A stretch of 64,000 nucleotides of DNA from Marsupella aquatica (taxonomy: Eukaryota > Marchantiophyta), in the NCBI GenBank assembly GCA_973895155.1, contig OZ316895.1, positions 12,710,001-12,774,000 on the forward strand. The letters are read 5' to 3'. The notes under the pieces were generated by a model. It was not told the DNA's origin, ran no database searches, and saw only the letters and a program-made list of their open reading frames with translations. The position numbers were made by a program, and so were the translations under genes. This document shows, one piece after another, positions 1 through 8,809 of the stretch; positions within the stretch are counted from its first letter, which is position 1, and every line of letters starts with the position of its first letter.

Positions 1-141
1 ATTTCAAGTACAGACAACTGTGTGGATCTCTTCACCAAATCACTACCACCATCAGTTCATCATCGACACTGCCAGGCGATTGGACTGCGGAGCGTGCGAC
101 GCATGATGACCGTGGAAGCTGTTGCTCCACATGATACTTGA
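1..141 (+). pseudogene. C-terminal end of a Ty1/copia polyprotein (RNase H tail), cut by the window edge
   Basis: Frame 1 is open from the first base to a TGA at 139-141. The residues DNCVDLFTKSLP followed by a short basic tail with IGLRSV match the end of the RNase H domain of plant Ty1/copia Pol, where a D-x-FTK-x-LP motif precedes the stop. Most of the element lies upstream of the window. It is on the plus strand and belongs to a different family from the two minus-strand copia elements further on, because its polypurine tract and LTR differ. Whether the upstream polyprotein is intact cannot be judged from here. Confidence 0.75.
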
Positions 142-467
142 TGATGTTGACAACATGATGCTGACGATATACTGTTGACGATCCACCGATGAGACAAATG
201 CTAAAGCTAGATTTACTATAACATCTAACTTTATACACTATTGACATTTAATTACAACGAGGACTGTTAGGCTGCACTCTTTTTCCTTTAGCACTCATTT
301 TTTTCTCTGCTCCATTGGTAGAGTTTTTACTAAGCTAGAGTTGATAAAGGTTTTTTAACGAGGCAGTCTACCTCAATTGTACTTATATCATGTATTTCCT
401 ATGAACATGATATAATAGGTATAGTCTATGTTGTCTATATAGTTGTCACTATATATCCAAAGGGGAG
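142..467 (+). mobile_element. 3' non-coding region and polypurine tract of the edge copia element
   Basis: This stretch between the pol stop and the LTR has no coding signal. It ends in a purine run, AAAGGGGAG at about 459-467, directly before the TG that starts the LTR, as expected for the plus-strand primer of reverse transcription. Confidence 0.6.
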
Positions 468-700
468 TGTTAGACTCTACCTTTGACTGGACGACCGGAC
501 CAGCCGGTCACCCTGGTCCCACTATATGTACTCCTATTCCCGACTATATATAGGTTCATTCCATTCTATTCTCACAGAAATTGTGATTTTAATTGAATAG
601 AGCTCCTGTTGCAGTAGGGTGCCTCTACTCTGGAGAGTCTTTATGGGGGACAACTGGACAGTATCGGTTCAAAAGCAAAGCACAACTGAATATTCTAATA
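468..700 (+). mobile_element. Probable 3' LTR of the edge copia element
   Basis: It begins TGTTAGAC immediately after the polypurine tract and contains a TATATATAGG promoter-like box near 544. A plausible end is TTCTAATA at about 693-700, which would be the inverted counterpart of the start with one change. The 5' LTR is outside the window, so the right border and target duplication cannot be confirmed. Confidence 0.5.
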
Positions 701-897
701 AAAAATGTTGTCTCTGTGAGATTGAATTCAAAGCAGATTCCAATATTGTACATCATGAGGGGTCTTATGAAATTTTTTGCCATCTAAATTCAAATACAAC
801 TCATGTCTACTTTACTATAGGCCCCCTTGGGCCTTCTATTCTATTTGAGTAAAACAATCCAGCCATTCTTTTTGGGAGTAGACGGTAGTATCTTGCC

Positions 898-1310
898 ACT
901 TGGACAAGGGGATGGGAGTGAAACTCGCCACAATGGTCTCATGGATCCATATACTAGCACCCACTCTGTCTCATTTCTGGGCAAGGCCATTCTTTTTAGG
1001 GGAAGACAGTGGTGTCTCACCACTTACATGAGGGGATGAGAGTGAGACTCACCTTAATGGTGTCATGAAACCACACACTAGCTGCCCACGTGTACTCTTT
1101 TCAGAAACACTTCGTGGGCAGTGCAAATTCCTTTTGTTGGACGACATACTGACTTGGATGAGGGGATGGGAGTGAGACTTACCACAATGGTGCCATGCAA
1201 TCGCACTCCGGCACCCGCTGCATCCTCATTTCAAAAACACTTCCCTGGGCGTGGAAGATGTAGCGACTTGGATGAGGGGGTGGGGGTGAGACTCGCTACA
1301 ATTGGGGGTC
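898..1310. repeat. Four degenerate tandem repeats of about 114-130 bp
   Basis: Units begin at about 898, 1022, 1152 and 1266, each with ACTT, then a GATGAGGGGATGGGAGTGA-like core, then GACTCACC and an AATGGTGTCATG-like segment. The units have diverged and contain indels. They show no convincing coding potential. A related fragment (AGTGTCATG followed by an AACCCCATACTGGCCGCCC-like stretch) recurs at about 4950-5000. Confidence 0.7.
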
Positions 1311-1770
1311 TCAAATATGGGGCCCTCATAGGTATTCCCGGGAGGTTACCATTGCCCATGAGGAGGCCTGCAGCCAAGTCTAGCCGTAATGAGTAATTTT
1401 TGCACCTCAAGTTTTTGAGGCCTCAGCCTAGGGAGACATGGGTGTGTGGTAACTTACTTGAGTAGTGACTCATAAGTATTGGGTTCAAAAGTTATATGAC
1501 TGATCCCTTTTGATTTCTTTAAAATTAAAAGGTTTTTGAGGTCCCTATGTGTGACTTCCCGGTGGAGAAACTACTCGTGAGGGTCGAGAACACCCTCAGC
1601 ACACAAAAGAGTGAGTAAACACGGCCCTGGCTGGTGAGTTCAAACTTGGCAAGTGGTGACGTCCGAACCAATCTGTCTTGAAAATCGCGAAACCCAGAGG
1701 AGGGGTGCGGGCTAGCTTTGAGGGTGTCCCGCACAGTTTTGGGCTACATCCGCCCGCAGAACTGCCCCAT
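1311..1770. other. Intergenic, no feature recognised
   Basis: Short open frames here show no recognisable domain and no codon pattern that separates them from background. Confidence 0.5.
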
Positions 1771-1905
1771 AACGTATAGGATTAAGGGCTCTGCCCATCC
1801 CATAATGGGGTATAGGGTCGAGCGTATGTGGAGGCCCTGTGGGCCGACGCATACGCATAGACCCGTACCCCATTATGGGGAGGGCCGAGCCCCTAATCAA
1901 CGTTA
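1771..1905. repeat. Imperfect palindrome with arms of about 65 bp
   Basis: The left arm (1771-1836) starts AACGTATAGG and contains CCCATAATGGGGTA. The right arm (1841-1905) is its imperfect reverse complement, with TACCCCATTATGGGG and ending AACGTT. Only about four bases separate the arms, so the transcript of either strand could form a long hairpin. It may be a foldback MITE or a source of small RNA; no target duplication was identified. Confidence 0.7.
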
Positions 1906-2268
1906 AGGATCAAAATGAACGACGAAGATTACATCGGGAGGAATGGATGGCCTTCCAAGCGTCGTGCTATGTCAGGGTCGTGAAAACTGATGGACAGCTC
2001 CGATTGAAAGGAGCTAGGGTGGGCTAATCGAACGGCTTAGGTCAAATGCCAACCAAAGGCCGCCAGCTATATGGCGCTCACTATTCAGGTATTTGTCATT
2101 ATGTCGCAGATGTTCTGTAGATTTGTAGATTGGTGTTGCGCTCCCGGTGCACTGCGCTCTTGAGTTGTCGTGTAGACTTCGTGTTGCCAGCAGCTCACTA
2201 TCGGGAGATTGATTGATTTCGCTACTCACATTGCTGCATGTTACCTTCGACTATTGATGCGCGACTGG

Positions 2269-2700
2269 AGGTTGGCGAGCCGGAGGTGTTGGAGGGCCGG
2301 GTCACACTATTGCTTGCAGATTTGTTTGTGCATTGGTTTGTGTTGATAAATCACGTCGCATTCTCCGTTTGATGACGTTGTTTGGTCTAAATTCATGGAT
2401 TGTTGTGTGCGCCTACAAGGTGCCGAGCGGGAAGCATTGGAGGACGAGTTGAATGCTCTTGCCATCGGTTCTTGTTGCCGATTCTAGCCATGGATTGTAC
2501 ACGTATGTGGAGGTTGGCGGGCCAGAGGCGCTGAGAGGGCTGGGTCACATTCGTCTTGCTATGCTTGCTAACTCATTTTCTTATCTGCAATCTGGTCATT
2601 ATCGCTTTATCTGCTCTAACTGCTATTGCCATGGACTGTCCATGTGCAATTGCAGGTTGGTGAATTGAAGCTGTTGGAGGACCTCCTAGTTTGTGCATTG
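2269..2700 (+). repeat. Three diverged direct repeats upstream of the recombinase ORF
   Basis: Copies begin at about 2269, 2511 and 2653 with a GAGGTTGGCGAGCCGGAGG-like core followed by a G/C-rich stretch and TTGCTTGC or TTTGTGCATTG. Read in frame they give EVGEPEVLEG, EVGGPEALRG and QVGELKLLED, so they could be remnants of a repeated peptide, but stops separate them. They lie directly 5' of the recombinase frame. Confidence 0.45.
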
Positions 2701-2709
2701 TTGATTTGG

Positions 2710-2913
2710 ATGGACAGGCCATCATTTAGCATAGGGATGTTGATGATGAAAGGCGCTGCTATCGTTGACGACACAATGAGTAGTTCCTCGAATGATTGCA
2801 CATTTGGTGACAGTTGTATGGCGGAGCTGCAACAGCTGAATGCGAGTTTAGACAGCTTACATGTAGATGAGCGTCCCAAGAAAGACCCGATTGTGATCGA
2901 AGTTCAGGGCTAG
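2710..2913 (+). CDS. Short ORF in frame with, and just upstream of, the tyrosine recombinase
   Basis: From ATG at 2710 the frame runs 67 codons to a TAG at 2911-2913, and the recombinase frame continues directly after that stop. The peptide is Met- and Ser-rich at first, then charged (ASLDSLHVDERPKKDP). No domain is recognised. It is either the N-terminal part of the recombinase cut off by a nonsense change, or a separate leader ORF. No GT-AG pair that would remove the stop and keep the frame was found nearby. The function is unknown. Confidence 0.4.
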   Translation: MDRPSFSIGMLMMKGAAIVDDTMSSSSNDCTFGDSCMAELQQLNASLDSLHVDERPKKDPIVIEVQG

Positions 2914-4119
2914 GCAGTTGTAGAGTTTCTTGTAGAAGATCCACAGTTCCAAAAGACCCTTGCCGAGGGCGGTTCTAACCCAAGCGCTCCTGTGGATCGA
3001 TGGGCAGTCAATCGATTGACTCGATTTCGAGAGTTTAAAGGGTGGGATGCCAGTGTTCCATTCGAGGATCTCTCTTTGGCTGAATGTGCATCAATCCTAA
3101 TCAAGTTTTTTGAGCAGATTTGTAAGAAGGACGACAGCTTATATCCGACCCAGACATTAATGGGACTGTACCATGCATTTCATCAAGTATTGAGGCGCCG
3201 ACAGGAAGTTCGAATTGTACAAACAGGGATGGACGAGCCCATCTTTCATATGCGCGAGAGTCCTCTGTTTAAGCAAGTTGGCATTGCTTGCGTGTTAGCG
3301 ATGGAACGGTCAAGATCTAATGGTGCTAATTTGCCTTGCAAAAAGGCATCTGTCATCTCATTGGCTGATGAGGCCACTATATTATCTCACCCTTGCACAA
3401 CCACTATTTACCCTCGTGACCTACAGCGTCGTGCAGTGTATTTCCTTCTGTTTCGATTTGCCATTCGTGGAGGTGATGAGTTGCATCGGTTGGCGAAGAC
3501 AGACTTTGAAATTGGATGCAATGAGACTGGACAGTTCGTAAGATATGATGAGCGTCTATCAAAGAACTACAAAGTTGGTCTTGATCGGTATCAGGATGAG
3601 CATTTTTGGCCTGCTGTAACCAACTACAATAGTTCCATGGTTGAGACGGTCGAGAGTTTGATTTCTCATTTGCCTGTTGCAGGCATATTTCTATTTTACC
3701 AATGCATAGATAGCCCTCAGACTCATGCATGGTACTCGACTCAACGCGTGTCTGTGAAGAAGTTGAGTGGTATTCTCAAGGAGATTCATCGGGAGTGTGG
3801 TTTGGTTACAGATGGTGTCACTAACAAATCTGGCAGGACCACTTGTGTGACTCGCATGGTGACTGAAGGCATTCCTGCAGAAGTTGGGATGATTATCATA
3901 GGCCATAAGAGCCAAGGTGCCTACGCCCGATACGATCGCAGCACAGAGTCGAAGGTTATAGCAGCCCAGAAATGTGCCAGTGGCTCATCCAGTTTTGAAG
4001 CAAATTTTCATGAGGAGACAAAACGCTTCAAGCAGAAGGTGGTCAATGGAGATGATGACGATGTCTCGCCTCACAAACGCAAGAAGGGAGGTGAAGGTAA
4101 TCTTGTGGAATCTTTGTAA
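2914..4119 (+). CDS. Crypton/DUF3504-type tyrosine recombinase, probably 5'-interrupted
   Basis: The frame is open for 401 codons after the TAG at 2911-2913. Counting Val/Met at 2992 as residue 1, residues 1-75 form an SAM-like DNA-binding region (DRWAVNRLTRF, then FFEQICKKDDSLYP). The catalytic domain follows. Candidate active-site residues are R159 in FAIRGGDE, K191 in LSKNYKVG, K279 and R282 in NKSGRTT, H305 in IIIGHKS and Y314 in YARYDR. This is the full R-K-[HK]xxR-H-Y set. Spacing and motifs resemble DUF3504 proteins (Crypton recombinases and animal ZMYM/KIAA1958 relatives) more than phage or Xer integrases. The basic tail contains HKRKK. The only in-frame ATG after the stop would delete the SAM-like part, so translation from here alone would be incomplete. 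It could be a decayed Crypton or a domesticated gene. Confidence 0.78.
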   Translation, partial: AVVEFLVEDPQFQKTLAEGGSNPSAPVDRWAVNRLTRFREFKGWDASVPFEDLSLAECASILIKFFEQICKKDDSLYPTQTLMGLYHAFHQVLRRRQEVRIVQTGMDEPIFHMRESPLFKQVGIACVLAMERSRSNGANLPCKKASVISLADEATILSHPCTTTIYPRDLQRRAVYFLLFRFAIRGGDELHRLAKTDFEIGCNETGQFVRYDERLSKNYKVGLDRYQDEHFWPAVTNYNSSMVETVESLISHLPVAGIFLFYQCIDSPQTHAWYSTQRVSVKKLSGILKEIHRECGLVTDGVTNKSGRTTCVTRMVTEGIPAEVGMIIIGHKSQGAYARYDRSTESKVIAAQKCASGSSSFEANFHEETKRFKQKVVNGDDDDVSPHKRKKGGEGNLVESL

Positions 4120-4202
4120 TGTCGATCGATTCGCAGCCTTTTGATATTGTCTGCTAAATATCTGCAACCACTAATTAGTGTAATTTTGCGACCTGGTGCA
4201 GA

Positions 4203-4413
4203 TATGGCTCCGCCTGGTGCAGACATTGCTCCAACAACGGGTCCAGCAGAGATTCAGACCCCTGCCACAACTGAGATGATGACTCCTCTAAATGAGATGG
4301 TTCCTATGGTGATTGAGTTGGCTCCCTTAACTGAGAGTGAATTATCTTGTGATGTGAATGCAGATGGAGAGGTCGACTGGAGGGATGACGGATGGGTTGA
4401 CGACTACAACTAG
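4203..4413 (+). CDS. Possible last exon of the recombinase gene (acidic, Pro/Thr-rich tail)
   Basis: A frame of about 70 codons (MAPPGADIAPTTGPAE, ending in an acidic D/W-rich stretch) follows the acceptor-like GGTGCAG near 4202 and ends at TAG 4411-4413. A GT at about 4096, inside the last codons of the recombinase frame, could be the donor, which would replace the short VESL end with this tail. The splice is inferred and the tail has no known domain. Confidence 0.35.
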
Positions 4414-4790
4414 GATGAGCATTTTGAGAACTTGCGGCCGAGCTCTGTTGTTGTTAATCCAGTGCAGGCACTCTTCACTAAAGTGCAGTCCATCAACAAT
4501 TGCACTATTTTGATTTCTATTGGGAAGTTAGGGAACTAGGGAACTAATGTCAGTCGTAGTTACTAGCTTGTAGACATAGGCTTATACCGTCTTGAGTGTA
4601 GAACTCATTGTAGTTGGCCCGCATGGCATTGTGCTCAGTACTTACGAGGCATATTAGACATAGATATTATAGCCTGAACACGGGTTTTGTCAAACAACCC
4701 TCAATCAATCATGTATATACATAGGTTTTATACCGTCTTGAATTGGTCATATGACCCTTATTGATGTAATTCTTTCCTGTTATCAATAAA
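4414..4790 (+). other. Probable 3' region of the recombinase unit with AATAAA
   Basis: Non-coding. A segment containing TATACCGTCTTGA occurs twice, near 4588 and 4728, both preceded by ACATAGG. A canonical AATAAA sits at 4785-4790, so the recombinase unit may be transcribed and polyadenylated just after this point. Confidence 0.4.
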
Positions 4791-5123
4791 GTTTCAAGTC
4801 TCTCCACCGCTGGAGTTTTCATTTTCAAAAAAAGTTATGTTGGCCGTATGTGAACCATATAAATATACGGTATAAAATAATGAGATATCATCCACCCAAA
4901 AAGTGCTAACCTGGCAGAGCCTAAAGCCCCAAAAAACATTACACCCACCCAATGACCTTAACAGTGTCATGTCATGGAACCCCATACTGGCCGCCCCTGC
5001 GTCGCTTCAAGGGCCTGGCCCGCAACGATACGATAGGGAATCGAATCGTCCATCCCACGCTGTTGTTGCCAGGCGGAGGATCGGATCAGATCGGATCAGA
5101 TCCGCTCCGCTCATTCGCCGCGC

Positions 5124-5190
5124 CCTCTCTCTCTCTCTCTCCTCTCCTCTCTCTTCTCTCGTCTCCTCTCGTCTCCTCTCCTCTCCGCTC
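5124..5190. repeat. CT-rich promoter tract
   Basis: Nearly pure pyrimidine run (CT, CTC and TCGTC repeats) directly upstream of the first TATA box of the TFIIA-gamma gene. Pyrimidine-rich tracts near the start site are common in plant promoters. Confidence 0.7.
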
Positions 5191-5195
5191 GTTCG

Positions 5196-5224
5196 TATAT
5201 AAGCTCCACTTCTTCGTATATAAG
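5196..5224 (+). promoter_or_regulatory. Two identical TATA boxes 21 bp apart
   Basis: TATATAAG occurs at 5196-5203 and again at 5217-5224, each preceded by TTCG and followed by CNCC. The 21-bp spacing equals about two helical turns. They lie about 620 bp upstream of the TFIIA-gamma start codon. A third TATATAAG at 5582-5589 is closer to the gene. Confidence 0.55.
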
Positions 5225-5581
5225 CGCCGCTTCCGTGTCTCATTGTTCGCGCGGTGCGTTTAGAGGAGAAGAGAAGAGACGAGAGCAGAAGAGGGAGCAT
5301 CGCTCTCGTGTCCTGCCCCCTTCCTTCCTTCCTTTCCTTCCTCGTGCTTTTGTCACGAGGACCAAACAGCTTACTGCCAATCGAGCAAAGCGAGCAGCAG
5401 CAGTAGTGTAGGGCGGAGTAGAGGAGGGCTGAAGATGGGTTTTATTATCATTACTGGCAAATCAAGTTACTGAGTTTTCTAAGTCCGAGAAGAAAGCCTG
5501 CATGTCCGGTGGAGCATCTGCCGCCGAGAAGGTTGCCAGTGATCCCCTGAGCAGTAGGCTGGAAGGAGCAGCAGCACTGGC

Positions 5582-5589
5582 TATATAAG
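5582..5589 (+). promoter_or_regulatory. Third TATA box upstream of the TFIIA-gamma gene
   Basis: TATATAAG in a G/C-rich setting, 249 bp upstream of the start codon. It could drive a short-leader transcript as an alternative to the twin boxes at 5196-5224. Confidence 0.45.
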
Positions 5590-5744
5590 CGGAGGAAGGA
5601 GTCCGAGACAAGTTCTTGCTTGCTTTGCTCGCTTGCTGCTTTCTCGGCGAGGAGCCGAGGGAGGAGGAGGAGGAGGAGAAAACTTCAAAGGATTGAAGGG
5701 CAGAAAAGCAGTAAGCGAAGTGCATAAAGGAATACGACGACGCG

Positions 5745-5748
<4 letters not shown>

Positions 5749-5786
<38 letters not shown>
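5749..5786. repeat. (GA)n microsatellite in the TFIIA-gamma leader
   Basis: About 19 uninterrupted GA units end roughly 50 bp before the start codon. GA/CT tracts in plant 5' leaders can bind BBR/BPC-type factors; here that role is only inferred. Confidence 0.85.
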
Positions 5787-5788
<2 letters not shown>

Positions 5789-5837
5789 GTTTTAGGCTGC
5801 TCTAGCTGCCGTACCTGCCTGAAACAAGGAGGGAGGG

Positions 5838-8809
5838 ATGGGTAGCTATGAACTCTACCGCAAGTCTTCAATTGGCATGAGCCTCACAGACGCCCTCGAC
5901 GAGCTCGTCACCAACGGCACCATCTCGCCTCTCCTCGCTGTCAAAGTGCTGATGCAATTTGATAAGGTAGGTCGGTGGTCCGCCAGGCAAGCCACTCTCT
6001 GTCTCGCTCTCCCCTTTTCTCTCTCCCTTCCTCTCTAGCGCTTTGCCGCTCTTAGTAGAGCCACCGGCTGCTGAATCCCGTTTATTGGCCTGCAGTTGCA
6101 TTTGGACGCTGACACTGCAAGTCCTTTCCCTCGTTCTCCTTCATAGTGCACATGACCTCATATTTTTCCTGCTCAGCCGATCCACATTGAATAGGGCGGA
6201 TGTGAAGTGTACAATCTTGTTGGCACTGCCCAGCAGATGACGTTCATGCTACGATTTCAGTTTGACCAGTACCTCCTATGACATTGAGAAGGCGAAGTTG
6301 AGTTGTGCTGTTGGTCATTTGGTCCGTGTAGATCGCTCTTCGCCTACTCCATCTCCGGCGATCTGCATTCTTGCTAGTGTTACGCCGCACGATCTCCGTG
6401 TGAGCATCGCCGCATACTTCCTCTCCTGCGCATTGTGTGACACATGTTATTCTGTCGCCAGGCCGGTGTCAAGAGTAGATGGCCGAGAGCATATCACGGT
6501 AATTATCTAGCAGGAAGGCCTGAAGATGACGTTGATCCTCAAGAACACTGATGATACAATGACCGTGGAAGGGTGTGCACATTTCACTAGTCTGACGATG
6601 TACTTTAGAATCTCAAAATCCTCGTGCCAGCTCTATGTGGGAAAACGAATTGTAGCTTCCTGACTGAACGTAATCGTAGCAGTGAGATCCTTCCACAGAA
6701 AATTGCCTGATATTCGTTTCCTTTTGCCTACCGAGGAATGGTGGTGAGGTCTGTCGATGATCACCCAGATTCCTTGGACTAGATTATCCACCATATTGCA
6801 TCTGCCTGTTCTGTATCCAGTGCCTAGATAAAGTTGCTCTCGTCTTCAAGCGTTAGAGAAGTAGGTTAGCAGTTTAGGTTGTATTTAGAATCTCTGGCCG
6901 TGTCGCATACGCTGAAGAATTTTAGAGTTCCTGAACTAGTGTCCCTATCCAAAACACGGATCTTCCATCTTTTGTTTAGCCGAATCACCTGTATTTTCGC
7001 CCGTGGGTGTTTCAATGAAGATCGCCTACTTTGGCACTTCAGACTATAAGTCACAACTCTTGCTTTATGTGTCTTTAGGATCTTTGTTTAACCTATTGTG
7101 GAGAATCCGGAGTAACAGCAGTCCGTCACAAATGCTTTATATACTTTTCTAGTTTTGTAGAGTCCCACTTGAGACTATAAATTACAACTCTAGCTATTCG
7201 TTTGCCTTTGGGATTGTTACTTACAGTATTGTGGAGACTCCGGAATAGCAGCAGTGAGTCACAAGGGCCTTATATACCTTTCTAGTTATGTTTTGGAGTC
7301 CTGTAAAAGCTTGCTGATGGCCTCTTCACATTTTCGTCTGCAGTCTATGAATGATGCGCTATCACAGAAGGTGAAGGCGAAGACAAATTTCAAGGTGAGA
7401 AACGTCTGTACTTTTCTTGTCCAGAATCCAGGCGATATTTCCACATACCCACTTCTATGTAAATCCGAGGTTTACATGAATAGCTTAATTTTGTGTGTTT
7501 CATGAATGGATTCTATCCCGAAACGATGCAAAAACCAAACCGTGAAAATGTTAAAGATTACCTTGTCGAGTAAACCCAACTAGTTGAATGCCTCATTCTT
7601 AAGTTGATTCGATTCTTTGCTACAACTTGATCTGCTAAATGGTACAATTCTGTGAGACAGCTGGAGATCCTAAGAGCGAGAACTGATGCCTTTCATGAGT
7701 AGAGGATGCACGATGTAGCTTTGATCAGTCTCCCAGATCTAATCAAAATCTTTTGGTTAGGACTGAAAATAGCTTCAGTGCTTCTCCAGCGTTGCCATTA
7801 ACATCGACCCACCGATCGATAGAAGGGGTGAATGTTGTTCCTTCCGTGAGAGGTTGGGGTTATTCTCCCTTCATGACAGTGCCCCGTTCCAATTTGGAAG
7901 GGTCTGGAAGGTCAGGAGAGGAAGCTAACGTCAAGCTTGCATTTTTTGGAGTATGCTCCCTCTCGCATGGTTTTGACTGACCACGCTTTTCTATCGTATG
8001 CCCACATTAGGCAATATGCTCTCGATACTTGCCACAGATTTATGACCTATAAATATTTTAAGAGAAGGCTAGAGAGTGAGTGCAGTTCCTTGAAATGCCA
8101 CTAATGGAAACATGTAGCAAGCGACTGATCGGAACACGAAGTAATCGCAGCTGATCAATCGTAGGGGCAGGATCAGAATAGAGCAGTGTCCATAAACAGG
8201 TAGTGGAAGGGGCTTGGACGTGCTAGGGGATATGGGACGTAAATTGCGTTACATTCCCTTCCTTTTCATGGTGATAGTTGGCGTAAAAGTGTAGTATGCT
8301 TTTTATCTGGTCTAGCATAGACGAGTGGGCTGGAAAGTCTCCTAGGATTCAATAGCGTCTATTTTTATCAGTGATGATCATGGGCAGAGTAAATCCAGTG
8401 AATTTTATTTCATCAGTGGCCAGGATTAACACAGCGAAAATGATGGATCTCGTCGATGAATATAGAGCGTCGGAGGTCATTTTGGGGCTGAGAACCACTT
8501 ACTATGCCAAAGAAGTTCTTTCAGGGACGAGGCATGCCCGAGTCTTTTGTCTGTGGTCGTCAATAACTTACAACAAGTGTGTCGTCTCATTTGAGTGATA
8601 TTATTCGCGATATGTATAGACTGAGATACAGAGCTGATTGTTCTTTGTTTGTCATCGATGATCTGCAGGGTCACTTGCACACATATCGATTTTGTGACAA
8701 TGTTTGGACGTTCATTCTAGAAAAGGCCGAATTCAAGATTGAAGGTGAGAAGGTTAACGTGGACCGGGTGAAGATTGTTGCCTGTGATGCAAAAATTATA
8801 TCTCGTTGA
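5838..8809 (+). CDS. TFIIA-S: Transcription initiation factor IIA small (gamma) subunit, three exons
   Basis: Exons 5838-5966, 7344-7394 and 8669-8809 join in phase 0 into 106 codons plus TGA, the usual length of plant TFIIA-gamma. Donors are AAG|GTAGGT and AAG|GTGAGA; acceptors are CTGCAG|TCT and CTGCAG|GGT. Exon 1 encodes the N-terminal four-helix part ([20 protein letters not shown], then [11 protein letters not shown]). Exon 2 encodes [17 protein letters not shown]. Exon 3 encodes the beta-barrel part with [17 protein letters not shown] and [10 protein letters not shown], the family hallmark. The protein pairs with the TFIIA alpha/beta subunit and stabilises TBP on TATA DNA in the nucleus. 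The gene has an elaborate TATA-containing promoter and a 1.3-kb second intron. No lesion is seen. Confidence 0.95.
7042..7300. repeat. Tandem duplication of about 131 bp in TFIIA-gamma intron 1
   Basis: Copies start at GACTATAA, at 7042 and 7173. Shared landmarks include TATTGTGGAGA, the GTCACAA stretch and TTATATAC followed by TTTCTAGTT. The copies have diverged by many substitutions. The duplication ends just before the acceptor of exon 2. Confidence 0.7.

Noticed and set aside
5124-5190. Coding frames rich in Ser/Leu or Arg/Glu across the CT tract
   Set aside because: They are low-complexity translations of the CT/GA repeats.
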